A stretch of 12,481 nt of DNA from an uncultured Veillonella sp. (GTDB lineage Bacteria > Bacillota > Negativicutes > Veillonellales > Veillonellaceae): contig URPT01000040.1 in assembly GCA_900549845.1 (NCBI GenBank), forward strand, positions 1 through 12,481. The letters run 5' to 3'. The translations under genes and the position numbers were made by a program. This document shows positions 1-6,453 of this stretch, piece by piece (within the stretch, counting starts at the first letter, position 1; each line of letters starts with the position of its first letter). The notes under the pieces are model-generated. The model saw only the letters and a list, made by a program, of their open reading frames with translations. It ran no database searches and had not been told where the DNA came from.

Positions 1-1
1 C

Positions 2-949
2 GAAGTCGATCACAGTGGTTCTTTGCCAGCATTGATGGAGAAAATTCCTAATACTCCGATTTACTGTACAGAAAATGCTGTTAAGTCCTTGGTTGGTCAA
101 TACCATCATCCAGAATGGAATTTTAAAACTGTGAAAACAGGGGATTCCGTAGATATCGGCAACGGTAAATCTTTGGTATTCGTAGAAATGCGCATGCTCC
201 ATTGGCCTGACTCTATGGCAACCTATATGACTGGTGACAATATTTTGTTCTCTAACGATGCGTTCGGACAACATTTCGCGGTAGAAGAATTGTGGGCCGA
301 TAAGGCTGATCAATGTCGTCTATGGGCAGAGGCGATGAAATATTACGCTAATATTTTGAATCCATTCTCTCCATTGGTAAAAGCTAAGGTTGAAGAAATT
401 CAAAAGCTCAACTTGCCAATCGATATCATCGCTACTAGCCATGGTGCAATTTGGCGTGAAAATCCATTGCAAATCGTAGAGAAATACTATGAGTGGTCTC
501 AAGCATACCAAGAAGATCAAATTACAGTCGTATATGACACTATGTGGGATGGTACAAAGAAATTAGCCCATAAAATTGCTGATGAGATTGCTAAACAATC
601 TCCTGATACACGGGTTAAGATCTTTAATATCAGTAAAACAAATAAAAACGACATCATGACAGAAGTATTCAAATCAAAAGCGATTGCCGTTGGTTCTCCG
701 ACAGTAGGGAATAGTGTTATCTCTTCTGTAGCTGGTTGGCTCGACTTTTTGCGTGAATTGAAGTTTAAAAATAAAAAGGCTGCCGTATTTGGTACCTACG
801 GTTGGTCTGGTGAATCTACGAAGGTACTTCGTGAAGAATTAACTAAATATGGTTTCTCCGTGGTGGAACCTGAAATTAAATGTAACTGGAACCCAGATGC
901 AGATGATTTTGGTAAAGCAGAAGAACTTGTAAAAGCCTTGTTGGCTTAA
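2..949 (+). CDS. Flavodiiron protein (FprA/ROO family A-type flavoprotein), 5' end missing
   Basis: This is the C-terminal 315 residues of a flavodiiron protein, a cytoplasmic enzyme that reduces O2 to water and/or NO to N2O in anaerobes. The reading frame is open to the left window edge, so the true start lies outside; the TTG at 23 is an internal leucine. The first visible residues, EVDHSG, are the end of the HxExDH diiron motif. Further diiron ligands are the H of LHWPDS (nt 200), the D of SNDAFG (nt 257) and the H of TSHGAIW (nt 440). A flavodoxin-like domain follows from about nt 518, with the FMN-phosphate loop YDTMWDGT and the later segments SPTVGNS and FGTYGWSGE. The protein stops after the flavodoxin domain, so it has no fused rubredoxin as in E. 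coli NorV; a separate electron donor is expected. Relative NO and O2 activity cannot be read from the sequence. Confidence 0.93.
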   Translation, partial: EVDHSGSLPALMEKIPNTPIYCTENAVKSLVGQYHHPEWNFKTVKTGDSVDIGNGKSLVFVEMRMLHWPDSMATYMTGDNILFSNDAFGQHFAVEELWADKADQCRLWAEAMKYYANILNPFSPLVKAKVEEIQKLNLPIDIIATSHGAIWRENPLQIVEKYYEWSQAYQEDQITVVYDTMWDGTKKLAHKIADEIAKQSPDTRVKIFNISKTNKNDIMTEVFKSKAIAVGSPTVGNSVISSVAGWLDFLRELKFKNKKAAVFGTYGWSGESTKVLREELTKYGFSVVEPEIKCNWNPDADDFGKAEELVKALLA

Positions 950-954
950 TATAT

Positions 955-991
955 AAAAGCTCCTAACGTTCATGTAACGTAGGAGCTTTTT
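955..991 (+). terminator. Rho-independent terminator of the flavodiiron gene
   Basis: The arms AGCTCCTAACGTT and AACGTAGGAGCT pair with a single bulged A around a short loop, and a run of five T follows. It starts six bases after the stop codon of the flavodiiron gene. The preceding A-run means it may also act weakly in reverse. Confidence 0.9.
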
Positions 992-1327
992 GATTTTTAT
1001 GATAGCTATGGAAAGAATATGGATGCTGTATATATAGATTAAGCCTTGTTTTGTAAACTTATGCGAATATTTTGGGTGATATGTGTATACTTATTAACTT
1101 ATTTAAGTAGATATAGAATACTATTAAGAATAAAAATAAAATTATTATAAAATTCAGAAAAATGATTAATTATTCTATTATTGGAAATTCAGAAAATGTT
1201 CATGAAGTTAATGTGAATAAGGACTGATAGGCTATTTGAAATATTTATAAAACTTATTAAAGCGACGATTATTTATAAGTTATACAAAATATATTCTGTA
1301 GAATCCTTAAAAAGCTGTGACTTTTCT

Positions 1328-1352
1328 TACTCATCATTAAAAATGATGAGTA
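1328..1352. repeat. Perfect 11-bp inverted repeat with 3-nt loop
   Basis: The arms TACTCATCATT and AATGATGAGTA are exactly complementary around the loop AAA. No T-run follows on either strand, so this is not a standard terminator. It could be an operator or an RNA hairpin in a long 5' leader of the adhesin gene. Confidence 0.6.
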
Positions 1353-1437
1353 TATTGATACAACAAAGAATGCCAGTAATCATGCTATTTTTTGGAATTA
1401 TGAAGAGTTATTAATGAACTTTATATGGGAAAAAGGC

Positions 1438-1466
1438 TTGTTTATATCGTAAAACTTTGATATGCT
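1438..1466 (+). promoter_or_regulatory. Candidate sigma-70-type promoter upstream of the adhesin
   Basis: TTGTTT (1438-1443) and TATGCT (1461-1466) are separated by 17 bp. If used, transcripts would carry a leader of about 160 nt before the adhesin start. A second, weaker possibility is TTGAAA at 1580-1585 with TAAGAA at 1604-1609. In DNA this AT-rich such matches arise easily by chance. Confidence 0.3.
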
Positions 1467-1632
1467 ATGCGGGTAATCAACAATATAAATTTTTCTTAAA
1501 TTGAATCGAATATATTTCTTATGTGAGACGTGAGAAGTATATTTTATCAGCCCGAGGAGAGAGGCGGAACTTAGAGAGGTTGAAAAATTGTATTGTGTTT
1601 GGTTAAGAATTTTAATTTAGTGAGGGTGTAAG

Positions 1633-3600
1633 ATGAGAGAAAACAAACATTCCAAAAAATTAGCGTTTGCTGTATTGGCTGCTGCTGCAGCTGTAGGTGC
1701 CACTGTTGCTCCTGTAAGTGCAGCAACACCTGTATCTACAGCAGATGGTTTTATTTTTGCAGCCGTAGGTGATCAAGCTGGTCAAACCCCAGATACTACA
1801 CATAATAGTATTTCTTATGGTACTGTTGCAAATGGTACAGCTACTAGCATCGCTGTAGGTCAAGGCAATACAATTACAAGCGCTAATGGTTCTAGCAGTG
1901 CATACGGTAACCAAAACTCCATTAATGGTAACCAAGCTAATGCTTTCGGTGATGGCAATACTGTAACAGGTGCATTTGCACAAGCTTTCGGTGATAGCAA
2001 CGTAATTAACGGTACAAATGCTATCGGTTATGGTTATAACAATACTGTAGCTGGTACAACTACAAACTACCGCGATCGTACTTTCGATAATGAACCTGAT
2101 TCAGCTACACTTCAAACTGGTTCTTGGAACAGTAATTCTGTAGCTATCGGTTCTAAAAACACTGCATTAGGTAGCTCTGCATTGGCAGTAGGCAACGAAG
2201 CAAAAGCTAAAATGAGCGAAACAATCGCTATCGGTCACGAAGCTCAAGCTGACAAAACTTGGGGCATTGCAATCGGTACTCGTGCAACAGCTTCCGATGT
2301 ACGTTCTTTAGCTCTTGGTCACCAAGCAAAATCCGCTGGTTACAAAGCTAATGCTATCGGTGCTGATGCTACAGCTAATGGTAACCATGCTAATGCTATT
2401 GGTTCCTCTGCAACAGCTACTGGCGATCATGCACAAGCATTCGGTGCTGGTGCTCAAGCAACAGGCGTACGTACTAACGTATTCGGTTCTGATGCAGCTG
2501 CAACTGCTGATTACAGCATTGCAATCGGTAACAAAGCTAATGCATCCACTGCAAACTCTATTGCATTAGGTGCTGACTCCACTACTCGTTCTGCAACAAG
2601 TGTAACTAACGCAACTATAGCTAGACATACATTTGGTGGCTTTGCAGGTACTAGCCCTGTAGGCTCTGTATCCGTTGGTAAAGCTGGCCAAGAACGCCAA
2701 ATTCACAACGTAGCAGCTGGTAAAATTTCCGCTGATTCCACAGATGCTGTAAACGGTAGCCAATTGTACTCCGTAGCAAATGATTTACAAACTCAAATCA
2801 ACAACTCCACACCAGGTCAAATCAACAATAATATTACTAACTTGAACAACCGAGTTGGCACTGTTGAAAAACGCGTTAATAAAGTAGGTGCAGGTTCTGC
2901 TGCATTGGCTGCTTTACATCCATTGGACTTCAACCCAGATGACAAATGGACAATCGCTGCTGGTTATGGTCACTACCACAATGCTAACTCCGCTGCATTG
3001 GGCGCTTTCTACCGTCCTAACGAAGACACAATGTTCTCCGTTGGTGGTACTGTAGGTACTGGCGAATCTCAATTGAACGCTGGCGTATCCATCCGTCTTG
3101 GTAAACGTTCCCCTGAGTCCCGCTCTCGTGTAGCTATGGGTCGTGAAATTGCTGAATTGAACGCACGTCTTCAAGACATGGAAAACAAATACAACAACTT
3201 GTTACAAATCTTGACTCCACATGCAATTGATCCTAGCAAAACTGCTGAATTCCCAGATGTTCCTCGTAATCACTGGGCTTACCAATACATTAGCCAATTG
3301 GCTGGTAATGGTATCCTTGTTGGCTACCCTGATGGCACATTCAAAGGCGACGTTAAGATGACTCGTTACGAATTCGCTACTATGTTGTACCGTGCACTTC
3401 AAAATGGTGCTCCTATCGATGACAACATGAAACGTGCTATGAACGAATTTGGTCCTGAATTACAAAATATTCGTCTTAACCACTTCCGTGTTGACCGTAT
3501 TTCTGGTGCTGACAACGATCGTCATAAAACAGAACGTGTTCGCGTTAACAACGAACCTAAAAACCAACGCGACGTATACGGTTCCCGTATTAACCAATAA
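1633..3600 (+). CDS. Trimeric autotransporter adhesin (YadA-like) with a C-terminal SLH domain
   Basis: This is a surface adhesin of the type Vc secretion class. Residues 1-30 form a signal peptide (KK, then an Ala-rich core, ending PVSA). Residues about 55-320 are YadA-type head repeats (variants of AIGxxAxA, e.g. SIAIGNKANA), broken by a non-repetitive insert at about 140-168. A neck follows at 351-380 (RQIHNVAAG, then TDAVNGSQL), a short coiled-coil stalk at about 380-418, and the YadA membrane anchor at about 418-490 (ALHPLDFNP through AGVSIRLGKR). In most family members the protein ends there. Here it continues with a predicted coiled coil (499-527), an SLH domain (540-590: FPDV, HWAY, GYPDGTF, TRYEFA) and a basic tail to 655. 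The extension should sit in the periplasm and grip peptidoglycan. GAGGG at 1622-1626 is the ribosome binding site. It is likely monocistronic, given the long upstream gap and the terminator behind it. Confidence 0.93.
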   Translation: MRENKHSKKLAFAVLAAAAAVGATVAPVSAATPVSTADGFIFAAVGDQAGQTPDTTHNSISYGTVANGTATSIAVGQGNTITSANGSSSAYGNQNSINGNQANAFGDGNTVTGAFAQAFGDSNVINGTNAIGYGYNNTVAGTTTNYRDRTFDNEPDSATLQTGSWNSNSVAIGSKNTALGSSALAVGNEAKAKMSETIAIGHEAQADKTWGIAIGTRATASDVRSLALGHQAKSAGYKANAIGADATANGNHANAIGSSATATGDHAQAFGAGAQATGVRTNVFGSDAAATADYSIAIGNKANASTANSIALGADSTTRSATSVTNATIARHTFGGFAGTSPVGSVSVGKAGQERQIHNVAAGKISADSTDAVNGSQLYSVANDLQTQINNSTPGQINNNITNLNNRVGTVEKRVNKVGAGSAALAALHPLDFNPDDKWTIAAGYGHYHNANSAALGAFYRPNEDTMFSVGGTVGTGESQLNAGVSIRLGKRSPESRSRVAMGREIAELNARLQDMENKYNNLLQILTPHAIDPSKTAEFPDVPRNHWAYQYISQLAGNGILVGYPDGTFKGDVKMTRYEFATMLYRALQNGAPIDDNMKRAMNEFGPELQNIRLNHFRVDRISGADNDRHKTERVRVNNEPKNQRDVYGSRINQ

Positions 3601-3623
3601 TACGTTGATAACAACTTCCCCTC

Positions 3624-3639
3624 GAGCTTGTGAAAGCTC
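3624..3639 (+). other. Small hairpin with GTGA (GNRA-type) loop ahead of the terminator
   Basis: GAGCTT and AAGCTC form a perfect 6-bp stem closed by GTGA, which fits the stable GNRA tetraloop pattern. It lies 24 nt after the adhesin stop codon and directly abuts the main terminator stem, so the two would form a tandem 3'-end structure on the mRNA. Confidence 0.55.
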
Positions 3640-3640
3640 A

Positions 3641-3677
3641 AAAACAGGATGTATCCTAGTGATACATCCTGTTTTTT
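3641..3677 (+). terminator. Strong Rho-independent terminator after the adhesin
   Basis: AAAACAGGATGTATC (3641-3655) and GATACATCCTGTTTT (3661-3675) form a perfect 15-bp stem with a 5-nt loop, followed by more T. The A-run on the left arm would also give a T-run in the other direction. Confidence 0.95.
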
Positions 3678-3774
3678 TATGCTTATATAGAATTGATATA
3701 TTAACCCTGAAATATAAATAGTGAAATTAATATTTATACATCTTATGTATGTTGGATAACTTTTATAATAGAAA

Positions 3775-3786
3775 AATACTAGTATT
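3775..3786. repeat. Perfect 12-bp palindrome AATACTAGTATT
   Basis: A self-complementary 12-mer lies about 65 bp upstream of the -35 box of the acetyltransferase promoter. It could be a binding site for a dimeric regulator. In AT-rich DNA chance occurrence is plausible, so this is a weak call. Confidence 0.35.
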
Positions 3787-3851
3787 ACAATATGTTATTC
3801 TGTGTTTTCTTATTGGGTATAAAAACTTCATATAATATTTATGTAAAAATC

Positions 3852-3880
3852 TTGAAAGTAAATACATATAGGTGTATAAT
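3852..3880 (+). promoter_or_regulatory. Consensus sigma-70-type promoter for the GNAT gene
   Basis: TTGAAA (3852-3857) and a perfect TATAAT (3875-3880) are spaced by exactly 17 bp. Transcription would begin near 3887 and give a leader of about 57 nt. It is the best promoter match in the window and fits a gene that follows a strong terminator. Confidence 0.8.
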
Positions 3881-3943
3881 AACGTTCATAAGTAATAAAT
3901 ATACATAGTTTATGAATAAAAATATAGATATGAGGGAAAGACC

Positions 3944-4429
3944 ATGAAAGAATTTAGACAATTAACTGTAGCAGATACAGCGGAATATCATAAGGTATTA
4001 ATCGACGGCTATGCAGCGATTAAGGACTATCCGATTACATTCGATGCTATCGATTTTACAGAGGAAGAATCCAAAGAATGGATCGAGACCTATCCTGTAT
4101 ATGGATTGTATATTGATGGACAACTTGTAAGCTCTATTACATTCTGTATGCCGTGGGTGAAATATTCTACACCGGATAAATTTCCACACATCGCTCACTT
4201 TGTAACCGCACCAGAGTTTAAAGGAAAAGGTTATGCTCGGGAAACTCTTGGCTATGCTGAAGAATTATTGATTAACCAATTTAAAACGCCTGCTGTTACA
4301 TTGGGGACTGCAAAAGAACATCCATGGTTGCCTAAAATGTATGAGTCCTTTGGCTTTAAGGCCTATGACAAAGTTCATTTTAGAGGTAAACAACATACTA
4401 CCATACTTTTCAAAAAAGATTTATTATAG
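3944..4429 (+). CDS. GNAT-family N-acetyltransferase
   Basis: A 161-residue cytoplasmic protein with the GNAT fold, expected to move an acetyl group from acetyl-CoA to an amine. The acetyl-CoA pyrophosphate loop is visible as FKGKGYA (residues 92-98), preceded by the strand IAHFVTAP (about 83-90) and followed by the helix ETLGYAEELL. A second conserved region, KMYESFGFKAYDK (131-143), matches the C-terminal GNAT motif with its Tyr and the Gly-Phe turn. The length is normal for a single-domain member. The start is supported by GAGGGA at 3932-3937, about 6 nt upstream. It has its own promoter and seems to be transcribed alone. The substrate cannot be inferred: neighbours are an adhesin and a transporter pair, neither of which points to an obvious acceptor. 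Confidence 0.88.
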   Translation: MKEFRQLTVADTAEYHKVLIDGYAAIKDYPITFDAIDFTEEESKEWIETYPVYGLYIDGQLVSSITFCMPWVKYSTPDKFPHIAHFVTAPEFKGKGYARETLGYAEELLINQFKTPAVTLGTAKEHPWLPKMYESFGFKAYDKVHFRGKQHTTILFKKDLL

Positions 4430-4434
4430 AAAGC

Positions 4435-4522
4435 AAACCTTATACACTACTTACCTTTGATTTAGAATGTCTTTATAATTCGACATAATAACAGAATCAA
4501 ATGTAATTGATGTATAAGGTTT
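4435..4522. repeat. 88-bp nested inverted repeat
   Basis: The outer arms AAACCTTATACA (4435-4446) and TGTATAAGGTTT (4511-4522) are a perfect 12-bp match. Inside them, in register, are TTAC/GTAA (4451-4454 with 4503-4506), TTTGATT/AATCAAA (4456-4462 with 4495-4501) and ATGTC/GACAT (4467-4471 with 4482-4486). The whole would fold as one long interrupted stem. The stretch after the right arm is T-rich (ATTTGTTT), so it may serve as the terminator of the acetyltransferase gene. No target-site duplication is evident. Confidence 0.6.
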
Positions 4523-4531
4523 ATTTGTTTA

Positions 4532-4560
4532 TGCAAAAAATACATGTTTGGGTATATAAT
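4532..4560 (+). promoter_or_regulatory. Candidate promoter for the DUF969-DUF979 genes
   Basis: A perfect -10 box TATAAT is at 4555-4560. The hexamer 17 bp upstream (TGCAAA, 4532-4537) is a poor -35 match, so the promoter may need an activator or be weak. It lies between the 88-bp inverted repeat and the first gene. Confidence 0.45.
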
Positions 4561-4616
4561 GTAAACATATGTAGTATGTCTATGGACTATGGGATAGGGT
4601 CATGGATGTTTTTTTG

Positions 4617-4626
4617 AAAGGATGTG
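4617..4626 (+). promoter_or_regulatory. Ribosome binding site that decides the DUF969 start
   Basis: AAAGGATGTG lies at a suitable distance before the ATG at 4632. The alternative in-frame ATG at 4602 has a GGG only 2-3 nt upstream and would add ten residues that look unlike the family's hydrophobic N-terminus. Confidence 0.6.
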
Positions 4627-4631
4627 AGACT

Positions 4632-5381
4632 ATGTTAGTCTTATCTGGTATTTTAGTGATGGTCATCGGTCTGATGCTGCGCTTTAATGCCTTGTTAGTT
4701 GTCGTAGCCGCAGGTTTTGTAACGGGCCTTGCAGGTGGTCTCAGTATCAACGATATCGTTGGTGCCATTGGGGAGGCTTTCGTTAAAAATCGTTATATGT
4801 CATTATTTATTTTGATTTTACCTGTTATTGGTCTTATGGAACGTCATGGCTTACGTGAACGGGCAGAAATTTTGATCGGTAAGATCAACGCAGCTACTGC
4901 TGGTCGTATCTTTATGATTTACTTATTTGTACGCCAAGTAACAGTAGCCTTTGGTATTAACATGTCTGGTATGGTTGCTATGGTTCGTCCATTGATTGCT
5001 CCTATGAGTGAAGCTGCTGTAGCACAAGGTCGTCCAGTATCTCAACGCACTCTAGATAAGGTACGTGGTATAGCTGCTTCTGCAGATAATACAGGTAACT
5101 TCTTTGGTCAAAACTTATTCCTTGCTGCTGGTGGTTTATTACTCATCAAAGGCGTTATGGAACAATTGGGCTATTCTGTTGAATTAACAGATATGGTATT
5201 GTACGGATTGCCAACTGCTGTTTGTGCATATATCGTTAACTTCATTCGCTTTATTATCTTCGATAAAACAATTCAAGCCTATGTAGCTCGTGACGAAGCA
5301 GATATGAAAGCTGGTAAATTAGTACCTAATGAATTTAATATACTTGTTACACCAGAAGAATTAGCGAAAGGGGGCAAATAA
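4632..5381 (+). CDS. DUF969 family integral membrane protein (putative transporter half)
   Basis: A 249-residue inner-membrane protein recognised as the DUF969 family from its N-terminal MLVLSGILVMVIG pattern and its pairing with DUF979. Hydrophobic segments lie near residues 1-16, 19-36, 57-68, 92-113, 152-174 and 190-210. A conserved-looking polar loop, GIAASADNTGNFFGQNLF (about 147-164), sits between hydrophobic helices and could form part of a substrate path. I chose the ATG at 4632 over the in-frame ATG at 4602 because of ribosome-site spacing and family start. The C-terminal 35 residues are hydrophilic. The stop codon is one base from the DUF979 start, so the two are surely co-transcribed and probably made in equal amounts. 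The family has no proven function that I know of. Transport of pyroglutamate or pyroglutamyl peptides is an inference from the downstream pcp gene. Confidence 0.82.
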   Translation: MLVLSGILVMVIGLMLRFNALLVVVAAGFVTGLAGGLSINDIVGAIGEAFVKNRYMSLFILILPVIGLMERHGLRERAEILIGKINAATAGRIFMIYLFVRQVTVAFGINMSGMVAMVRPLIAPMSEAAVAQGRPVSQRTLDKVRGIAASADNTGNFFGQNLFLAAGGLLLIKGVMEQLGYSVELTDMVLYGLPTAVCAYIVNFIRFIIFDKTIQAYVARDEADMKAGKLVPNEFNILVTPEELAKGGK

Positions 5382-5382
5382 T

Positions 5383-6312
5383 ATGTTAGAACTACTCTAT
5401 AAAATGCAGCCCTTAGATTATGTATATCTTCTCGTAGGGATTATTCTATTTATCTTTGCCATTCAATCATTTTTAGATAAAGAACATAAATATCGCATTG
5501 GTACAGGTCTATTTTGGTTATTGTATAGTGTATCCTTTATCTTTGGGTCTTATCTCTCCAAGGAAATCAATGGTTGGCTCGTAATTGCTATGGCGGTTAT
5601 CGTGTTGGTAAAACAACTTGGCAAAGGCAATTACTTTGAATCTGCTATCGAATTTAAAAAAGGCGAAGCAGTTCGTATTGGTAATGTTATCTTTGTTCCA
5701 GCTTTGCTTGTTGGTATCATTACCTTCGTAATCGGCTTCTTTACTAAACTAGGTGCTCTTGTAGGTCTCGGTATCGCCGCAATCATCGCTATGTGTGCCG
5801 CTCTTTACATCACTAAGGGTAACCTTAACCAAGGTTTCCATGAAGGTCGTCGCCTTATCGATGCAATCGGTTGGACTGCTATTTTGTCCCAATTATTAGC
5901 GGCTCTCGGCTATCTATTTAATTTGGCTGGCGTTGGTAAAATTATCTCCAGTGCCGTCGCAAGTGTAGTACCAGCTGACAATGTATTCCTCGTTGTTGTA
6001 GCATACTGTATCGGTATGGTTATCTTCACAATGATCATGGGTAACGCCTTCGCTGCATTTGCCATGATTACAAGTGCCATCGGTATTCCAATGCTCGTAG
6101 TAGCTCATGGTGCTAACCCAGCTGCTGTCGGTGCTATTGCAATGCTTGCTGGTTATTGCGGTACATTGATGACTCCTATGGCGGCCAACTTTAACATCGT
6201 ACCGGTAGCGCTCCTTGAAATGCGCGATCAATACGGCGTTATTAAAGCACAACTTCCAATTGCATTAATTATGCTTGTATTAAATATCCTATTAATGTAT
6301 TACTTTATTTAA
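5383..6312 (+). CDS. DUF979 family integral membrane protein (putative transporter half)
   Basis: A 309-residue polytopic membrane protein of the DUF979 family, with about eight to ten hydrophobic segments spread from residue 12 to the very C-terminus. The segment GYCGTLMTPMAANFNIVP (257-274) combines Gly-rich turns with Pro and Asn in a helix break. This resembles, by eye, the re-entrant substrate loops of ion-transporter-superfamily carriers such as DcuC- and ArsB-like proteins. A strong ribosome site, AAAGGGGG, overlaps the end of the DUF969 gene and fixes the ATG at 5383. The one-base gap indicates translational coupling, and the partners may form a two-subunit carrier. No clear terminator follows; instead there is a 113-bp nested inverted repeat and then pcp on the same strand. 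The function remains unproven; the substrate guess rests only on pcp. Confidence 0.82.
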   Translation: MLELLYKMQPLDYVYLLVGIILFIFAIQSFLDKEHKYRIGTGLFWLLYSVSFIFGSYLSKEINGWLVIAMAVIVLVKQLGKGNYFESAIEFKKGEAVRIGNVIFVPALLVGIITFVIGFFTKLGALVGLGIAAIIAMCAALYITKGNLNQGFHEGRRLIDAIGWTAILSQLLAALGYLFNLAGVGKIISSAVASVVPADNVFLVVVAYCIGMVIFTMIMGNAFAAFAMITSAIGIPMLVVAHGANPAAVGAIAMLAGYCGTLMTPMAANFNIVPVALLEMRDQYGVIKAQLPIALIMLVLNILLMYYFI

Positions 6313-6327
6313 CCTTTTTCTTTGAAA

Positions 6328-6440
6328 AACGATATTCTTATGAGAGCGGATGTTATATACAATCTACTATGATGTAGTTTTGAGGTAGGATTGTCCTTAT
6401 AAAAACATGTACTTATTGATATAAATCATAGAATATCGTT
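6328..6440. repeat. 113-bp nested inverted repeat between DUF979 and pcp
   Basis: The outer arms AACGATATTC (6328-6337) and GAATATCGTT (6431-6440) match perfectly and extend to 14 bp with one bulge (ATG/CAT). Inner pairs in register are ATGT/ACAT (6350-6353 with 6405-6408), TTATA/TATAA (near 6353-6357 with 6398-6402), ACAATC/GATTGT (6359-6364 with 6389-6394) and CTAC/GTAG (6364-6367 with 6374-6377). The right outer arm ends two bases before the GAGG of the pcp ribosome binding site, so folding could affect pcp translation or mRNA processing. There is no T-run after it. Confidence 0.55.
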
Positions 6441-6453
6441 ATGAGGTAGTGTG

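Larger units (their letters stand above)
992..1632. other. Long AT-rich intergenic region / probable leader of the adhesin gene
   Basis: About 640 bp contain no coding region I can support; the small reading frames present are under 30 codons or lack a ribosome binding site. What is visible: a perfect 11-bp hairpin with an AAA loop at 1328-1352; an imperfect 10-bp stem at 1510-1542 (ATATATTTCT / AGAAGTATAT, one G-T pair); a near direct repeat of AAATTCAGAAAA near 1151 and 1185; and a purine-rich, less AT-rich patch at 1549-1579 (GAGGAGAGAGGCGGAAC core). I do not recognise a known riboswitch in it. Confidence 0.6.

Noticed and set aside
1061..1150. Short ATG frame in the leader region
   Set aside because: It stops after 29 codons, lacks a ribosome binding site and is dominated by AT-rich codons.
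1800..2600. Repeated nucleotide motifs that could be taken for a tandem-repeat array
   Set aside because: They encode the periodic YadA head repeats and vary at codon level; they are protein repeats and not a CRISPR or DNA satellite.
3449..3721. 90-codon plus-strand frame running out of the adhesin end
   Set aside because: It overlaps the adhesin in another frame, reads through the terminator hairpin and has no start signal.
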